Shown here in pieces: positions 8,712 through 12,500 of a DNA stretch of 12,500 bases; position 1 is the stretch's first letter; every line of letters begins with the position of its first letter. Source of the DNA: Zygnema cylindricum (lineage: Eukaryota > Streptophyta > Zygnematophyceae > Zygnematales > Zygnemataceae); assembly GCA_037447655.1 (NCBI GenBank), contig JBBHKE010000666.1, positions 1-12,500 on the forward strand, in the 5' to 3' direction. A program made the translations under genes and the position numbers. The notes below the pieces were generated by a model. It worked only from the letters and a program-made list of their open reading frames with translations, did not search any database and was not told where the DNA came from.

Positions 8712-9491
8712 GGGTGCGCCTCCATGTGCCTAAGTAAGGGTTTTTTCCTGTCGTTTTCTTGTAAAACTTAGAGCCGTACCGCGTAAGTTTCAACCGTACA
8801 AAAAAATAGAGAAAATGAAAAGTACATTTTGCGTCATCATCGAATTTAAGATGTACTACATGTTGTCGTTTTGTGTTCTTCGACCTAGGCCACGCCCAAA
8901 AACGTCATCTTCAAACTTTTTTTTAAAACACAGGGAAGTTGTGTTTTAAAACAAAGAATTTTCGAAAAACAAATAGAAACAAGGAGTCGCACGTCTAACA
9001 TTTTTTCAAGAAATTTAAAAAGAATTCAAGCGATGACGAAAAGTGCACGATCCGCTATGTTTTGTCCGTTTGCGTTCAGGTACGACAAAGCAGAGTACAC
9101 AATTTGTTTGGTTTTGTCAGTTTGCGCTTGGTACGGATTTTATTTCACCAGGGGTCTCAAGATCCGATGTCATTTCACGTCGAGCGAACAAGAGACTCAA
9201 AGGCAAAATGAATCTTCTTCAACCGTGAAACGGCACATGCTGGATGGCGGTACGTCTACAATGTCACGAAAAGTCATGCGACGTCACAAGCAGTTACAAA
9301 AAATAACGTGCGTCATCACAGATTGTACACTGTCGACAGCCGTCACGGGCATTGTCGACGTATACAATCGTCACGCCCTTAAGTGACAGCTTCGTTTGTT
9401 ACACATAGGGACACCCGAAATCCGGGTCCGCCGGATTTGCGCTAAAATACAAAGTAAATTCTCTAAGTTTCAAGTACATGGAGACGCACCC
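8712..9491 (+). mobile_element. PIF/Harbinger-like non-autonomous element, family B copy 3
   Basis: The element is 780 bp. Its left end is GGGTGCGCCTCCATGTGC and its right end on minus is GGGTGCGTCTCCATGTAC, with 16 of 18 bases the same. TTA flanks both sides (8709-8711 and 9492-9494). The interior aligns with 5467-6264 and 6479-7314 when those are read on minus. A hairpin is at 8921-8951 and a second, shorter one near the right end at 9418-9438 (AAATCCGG / CCGGATTT). The end sequence GGGTG...TCCAT also resembles family A, suggesting the two families answer to related transposases, which is inference. An open frame of about 117 codons (9033-9386) shows no transposase motif that I can recognise. 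Confidence 0.8.
8921..8951. repeat. Hairpin in family B copy 3
   Basis: TTTTAAAACACA pairs perfectly with TGTGTTTTAAAA around GGGAAGT, giving 12-bp arms. It is centred 224 bases from the left end of its host element. The core AAAACACA is shared with the hairpin of family B copy 1. Confidence 0.88.
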
Positions 9492-9612
9492 TTAGCGATA
9501 TACGGTGTACCTTCCATTTTCAATTTAGTAACACTATTCATAATTGCACCGGGCGTTGGGGTTTAATTGCGTGGCACTACAGGACTGTACCTTAGAGCCG
9601 CTGGTACCTCAA

Positions 9613-9639
9613 CGCTAATAACGATTCGCGGTGTACTGT
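9613..9639 (+). repeat. 27-bp block repeated exactly at 5207-5233 (inverted)
   Basis: The block reads CGCTAATAACGATTCGCGGT then GTACTGT, identical to the minus strand at 5207-5233. The surrounding sequence is only faintly similar. Confidence 0.7.
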
Positions 9640-9838
9640 TCAATCGTTGGGAAACTTGTGGCCGTAAGATAGTGATGTGGACGGTCCGCCGTGGCATAAC
9701 GATTGAAAACGGCCGATGGTCCTTGAAAATGCCCAGATGTGCTAAGCCCAAGGAATCAACGAAAGAGGGTCGACATGCTATTTAAAGGGAGTTGTTGGGG
9801 ACAAACCCTAGATTTGGTAAAGACCAAAAATAACTCTG

Positions 9839-9876
9839 GTCAAGGTACAGTACCTTGACTCTGTTGATAAATCAAC
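9839..9876. repeat. Two adjacent short palindromes
   Basis: GTCAAGGTAC and GTACCTTGAC pair perfectly over 10 bp around a single A (9839-9859). Three bases later GTTGAT and ATCAAC pair around AA (9863-9876). No terminal repeat was found around them. Confidence 0.85.
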
Positions 9877-10687
9877 GTTCAGTTTACCGGTCCCATTTAG
9901 TACTTTCCGCAATCCAGCCGTAGACATACTAAGGGGTGTACGAAATCATCACCGTTCGGTGCCTGCATGCCCTTGGCACTAGCGAGTGGACGAAAAGATT
10001 CTCTCCGTAACCGTTGACAGAATCCAGGTGATGAACGAATATTTGTACTTTTTGAGAGAAGGAAAAACATGTACGGATGAACTTTACAAAGTCCTACCCT
10101 TTTTAGGTTTCAAACTTACCCTGGAAGCCATGGCTTGTGAATCTTGTAGCTACTACTGGCACAGAGCCATTTCGACCATTCTGATGGTTTTCAAAATGCG
10201 GTTTTACGCGTTTTTTTAAGGAATACTTTGAAGACGCTTATTACCTTAGTTCCGCATATATGTATGCTAAGCTGATGCAGTCATGGAAGAGGTATAGTTT
10301 TCTGTGTTTATTTTTTATTTTGCAGCTTGTTGATTAGAGACAATGTCATCACTGTTGTTACGGTTTCCTGATATTACAGTTTTTGATGGCTGTGTTTTGT
10401 TTTTTTTTTTTTTTCTGTTATTGATGTTTAAAAGAAAAGGAAAGCCAACTGTTTTTTGGCGCCAATTTCAAGATGTTCCTTTTTTTTTTAAAGATCACAT
10501 ATTTAAAAATTTAACAAATAATCATTTTGTTAAACTTGGAAAGAATGTTGGTAGAGGTTTGGGTTTTAAATCATGTAGGTGTTTTAAGTTTCTGGATTTT
10601 GAAATAATCTAATAGTTCATGAAGTATTTTGCCAAATGTATTTAGATATAGGGGATTTCCATATATACCTACCTAATATCTTGGAGC

Positions 10688-10876
10688 TCTCCCTTCCTCT
10701 CCCTCCCTCTCTCCCTCTCCCCTCTACCTGTAACATGGCGGAAAATACACCCCCCCCCCGTCCCTCTCCCTCCCCCCCTACCTGCAGCATGGCGATAAAC
10801 ACACTCCTCCCTCTCCCACCTCTACATCTCCCTCTCCCTCCCTCTCCCCTCCCTTGCCTTCCCTTCCCTCCCTCCC
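10688..10876. repeat. Polypyrimidine CCCTCT tract with two interrupting direct repeats
   Basis: This is a long run of CCCTCTCC-type sequence. It is interrupted twice by a similar word 54 bases apart: TACCTGTAACATGGCGGAAA at 10725 and TACCTGCAGCATGGCGATAA at 10779. This looks like a partly duplicated, minisatellite-like unit within simple sequence. The Pro/Leu- or Gly/Arg/Glu-rich translations of this tract are artefacts of its base composition. Confidence 0.8.
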
Positions 10877-11687
10877 TAAACCTATTTAGTGGTACGCGTC
10901 AAAAACATTAATGGCAAATTTTCAAAAGTAGTCAGAAATGTTCATTATATTACAATTTTGCCAGCTGTCCAGCTCGGGTCAAGATGCACAAGTACACTGT
11001 ACCATTATTAGTGTGTGTGAAGGAATTATTACTTAGGGTTTATATTAATGTTGTTAATTTTAATTTTGTTATTGATGACATGGCTGGTTTTGAATAGGTT
11101 TGAACCGTTCAAAGAATTAGCGTTCAGAAAAAAATAGTTTATGTCGTTAACACTATTTTAGGTTTGAGAATTGATAGATTATTAATTATTCTCTTCTCCG
11201 AAACTTTTGAAACCCGCTATAATAATGTTAATTAGATGGTATGTTGAGTTATGCAGATTTTGTTTGGGCTATTCTATTTGGATAAATAAAATAATGCAAA
11301 CAATTGTAGTTAAAGATATTCTCGACTGAACTTTTGCTTTCACCCACACGAACAATGATGGTAAATGCAAGTATTGTGCGATAACTATACATTTACGCTC
11401 TTTACATTTTATTTTCTTCATGATTTACTGTAGTCTGGCATACATAGGATGACATAACATTTTCAACTACAGTGACAATTTGGTCCCAGTCTTTTTTGGG
11501 CCTCTGAACACAAAATAGTGTTGATTATACCGATTGTTCTTTTCTTCTCGCTAATTTCTTTTGCAGTTCAAAATCTTCACGTTGTTTGGATCAATAATAA
11601 AACTATTATTGCTAAAACAGTCCTCCTACTAGTTAATTATGAACTATTATAGCGATGCTTGTAAAAAAAAAATTTTACGGGGTGTCT

Positions 11688-11784
11688 CGGTTCAATTCTT
11701 TTTTTTTTCAACTAGCCAATTGTTCTCGAGCATCGACATTTTTCGGTGAATTGAACTGAAATATATGTAAGAAATTGCTAGTTG
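11688..11784. repeat. Two interleaved inverted repeats
   Basis: CGGTTCAATTC (11688-11698) pairs with GAATTGAACTG (11748-11758), with one mismatch. CAACTAGCCAATT (11709-11721) pairs with AATTGCTAGTTG (11773-11784) with one bulged C. The arms alternate rather than nest. A related word, TTTTTCGG..AACTGAACC, appears again near 11864-11882, so this may be part of a small decayed repeat. Confidence 0.5.
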
Positions 11785-12166
11785 AACAATAAAATAAAAT
11801 TGCTCTAAACCCATGGGGACACATGGTTTTTTATACTCATATATAGATCGTTACGCTCTTGTATTTTTCGGCCAACTGAACCCCGGATGACATTATTTTA
11901 ATTTATAGAACTTTTGGCGATTCTAAATGGTATACTTTATTTGTGAGCAATTATTCGGTACAAAATGAGTGTTATTACGGTACATGTTTTATCCTGAGCA
12001 TTTCACATTTTGCCCTTTTCGTCAAACCAAGATTTGTTTTTTTTGTGTGCCTTTTCAAACTCTTCAGAATTCAATGTACAATATCCATTTTATTGCAGGA
12101 AAGACAAAGATAGTTTGTGATTTTTTTTCAGTAAGGTTTCTCTGGTGATGTTTTCTTAATATACTT

Positions 12167-12210
12167 CTCCCTCTCTCTCTCGCTCTCGCTCTCTCCCTCT
12201 CTCTCTCTCT
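12167..12210. repeat. CT microsatellite
   Basis: This is a nearly pure CTCTCT run with a few CCC and CGCT interruptions. It lies about 200 bases before the candidate coding start. Confidence 0.9.
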
Positions 12211-12414
12211 TGGTCCTCGCCAATTTTTGTGTGGGATTTGTCTCATATTTGATCAAAGCAATGTTTTCTACACTAGTTTTTGTGGTGGTATTGTTTTATT
12301 TCCATGGAAACAGGTCTTAACCCAGCCATTTTTTTTGCCATGATCTGTTGTTTTTGGCTGCAACAGTTCATTAGGAGCTGGTCAACGAGAATTTCCGATT
12401 TTTGGAACTTCAAA

Positions 12415-12500
12415 ATGGGTCAGAAAATTGGATCCTCCGAAAAAAAACTGGAGGAAGAAGTGAAAGAAAAGGAGACCGAATTTGCCAGTTGGCGGAAACT
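12415..12500 (+). CDS. Possible 5' coding start of a host gene, cut by window edge
   Basis: From ATG at 12415 the frame stays open to the window edge (28 codons plus two bases). The start context is strong for a eukaryote, with A at -3 and G at +4 (CAAAATGGG). The peptide begins MGQKIGSSEKK and continues Glu/Lys-rich (residues 9-22 are almost all E, K, L, V or T) before F-A-S-W-R-K, a composition typical of a charged helix. Gly at position 2 would permit N-myristoylation, though position 6 is Gly rather than the favoured Ser or Thr. The frame is also open upstream to an ATG at 12304 (in-frame stop TAG at 12274), but that part reads T-rich and hydrophobic, like intron or leader, and its ATG context is weaker. 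A run of TGTTGTTTTTGGCTGCAACAG ends at 12366 and could be a splice acceptor. I do not recognise the protein and assign no function. It could be chance, since 28 codons is short. Confidence 0.4.
   Translation, partial: MGQKIGSSEKKLEEEVKEKETEFASWRK

Larger units (their letters stand above)
9495..10220. other. Unassigned stretch, probably decayed repeat
   Basis: No gene could be supported. It contains the plus-strand copy of the 27-bp block (9613-9639) and two adjacent palindromes (9839-9859 and 9863-9876). A frame of about 77 codons at 9986-10219 has a protein-like composition but no recognisable domain, an unclear start and no splice context that I could confirm. Base use (frequent CG and GTAC) matches the transposon-rich part to the left rather than the T-rich DNA to the right. 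Confidence 0.4.
10221..12303. other. T-rich non-coding stretch, likely gene flank or intron
   Basis: No coding region was recognised. CG and GTAC words are rarer here than to the left, and T-runs and polypyrimidine tracts are common, as in introns or upstream flanks. Possible acceptor-like sites (a T-rich run ending in CAG) occur, for example at 10308-10325, but cannot be tied to an exon. The simple repeats inside are listed separately. Confidence 0.45.

Noticed and set aside
9033-9386. 117-codon plus-strand open frame as an element-encoded protein
   Set aside because: It is not conserved in frame in the other two family B copies and shows no recognisable motif.
5207-9639. Shared peptide STPRIVIS in frames at 5086-5280 (plus) and 9563-9751 (minus) as a protein family
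   Set aside because: The shared residues come entirely from the 27-bp identical DNA block; the rest of the two peptides is unrelated.
9986-10219. 77-codon frame with protein-like composition
   Set aside because: There is no recognisable domain, no good initiation context and no confirmed splice sites, so it is kept only as a note on the unassigned stretch.
1-10220. Possibility that this part was given reversed without complementing, because GTAC is so frequent
   Set aside because: The hAT-type ends (TAGTGTTG) and the TTA-GGG arrangement of the Harbinger-like ends are in the expected direction; a reversed sequence would show GGG-ATT and GTTGTGAT.
10617-10911. Proline/leucine-rich (plus) and glycine/arginine/glutamate-rich (minus) open frames
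   Set aside because: They are translations of a polypyrimidine simple-sequence tract.
11514-11530. Lone TAGTGTTGATTATACCG as another hAT-like end
   Set aside because: No partner end, no ATCGAT-rich arm and no 8-bp duplication were found nearby.

Overview
This window looks like intergenic DNA from a eukaryote, most likely an invertebrate animal. It is AT-rich, has no long open frames, carries no bacterial-style operons, and is filled with short non-autonomous DNA transposons and simple repeats. I recognise no complete protein-coding gene, no rRNA and no tRNA. The species cannot be named from the sequence alone.

Bases 1 to about 9,500 are a graveyard of transposons that carry terminal inverted repeats (TIRs) but no transposase. 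Two superfamilies can be told apart by target-site duplications (TSDs). hAT-like elements have ends of the form TAGTGTTGTGTATCG, arms rich in ATCGAT and TATCGCGATA, and 8-bp TSDs. One copy is cut by the left window edge (1-354, minus), one is diverged (1708-2531), and one is complete with an exact 8-bp TSD (2560-3362). PIF/Harbinger-like elements start GGGT, end ACCC, and sit in 3-bp TTA targets. Family A (about 740 bp) has copies at 738-1475 and 7967-8708, plus 3'-end pieces at 2030-2233 and 7440-7616. Family B (about 780-840 bp) has copies at 5467-6264 (minus), 6479-7314 (minus) and 8712-9491 (plus). The family A copy at 7967-8708 and the family B copy at 8712-9491 stand back to back and share one TTA.

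The most striking pattern is that all five full-length family A and B copies carry a hairpin or palindrome centred 212-224 bases from the same end (in one copy after discounting a local 22-bp tandem amplification). The hairpin sequence differs in each copy, and in one copy it is a perfect 50-bp palindrome. Position and symmetry are kept while sequence is not.

Between the elements lie stretches that I could not assign (355-737, 3371-4013, 4400-5466, 9495-10220). They contain further small hairpins, a diverged tandem duplication (4014-4385), a compact cluster of inverted repeats (7714-7932) and a 27-bp block repeated exactly in inverted orientation (5207-5233 and 9613-9639).

At about 10,220 the character changes. 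CpG and GTAC become scarcer and the DNA is T-rich, with polypyrimidine and CT microsatellite tracts, like ordinary non-coding flank or intron. The last 86 bases open a plausible protein start in strong initiation context (12415 to the window edge, plus strand) with a charged, Lys/Glu-rich reading frame. It is the only candidate host gene and is cut off by the edge.
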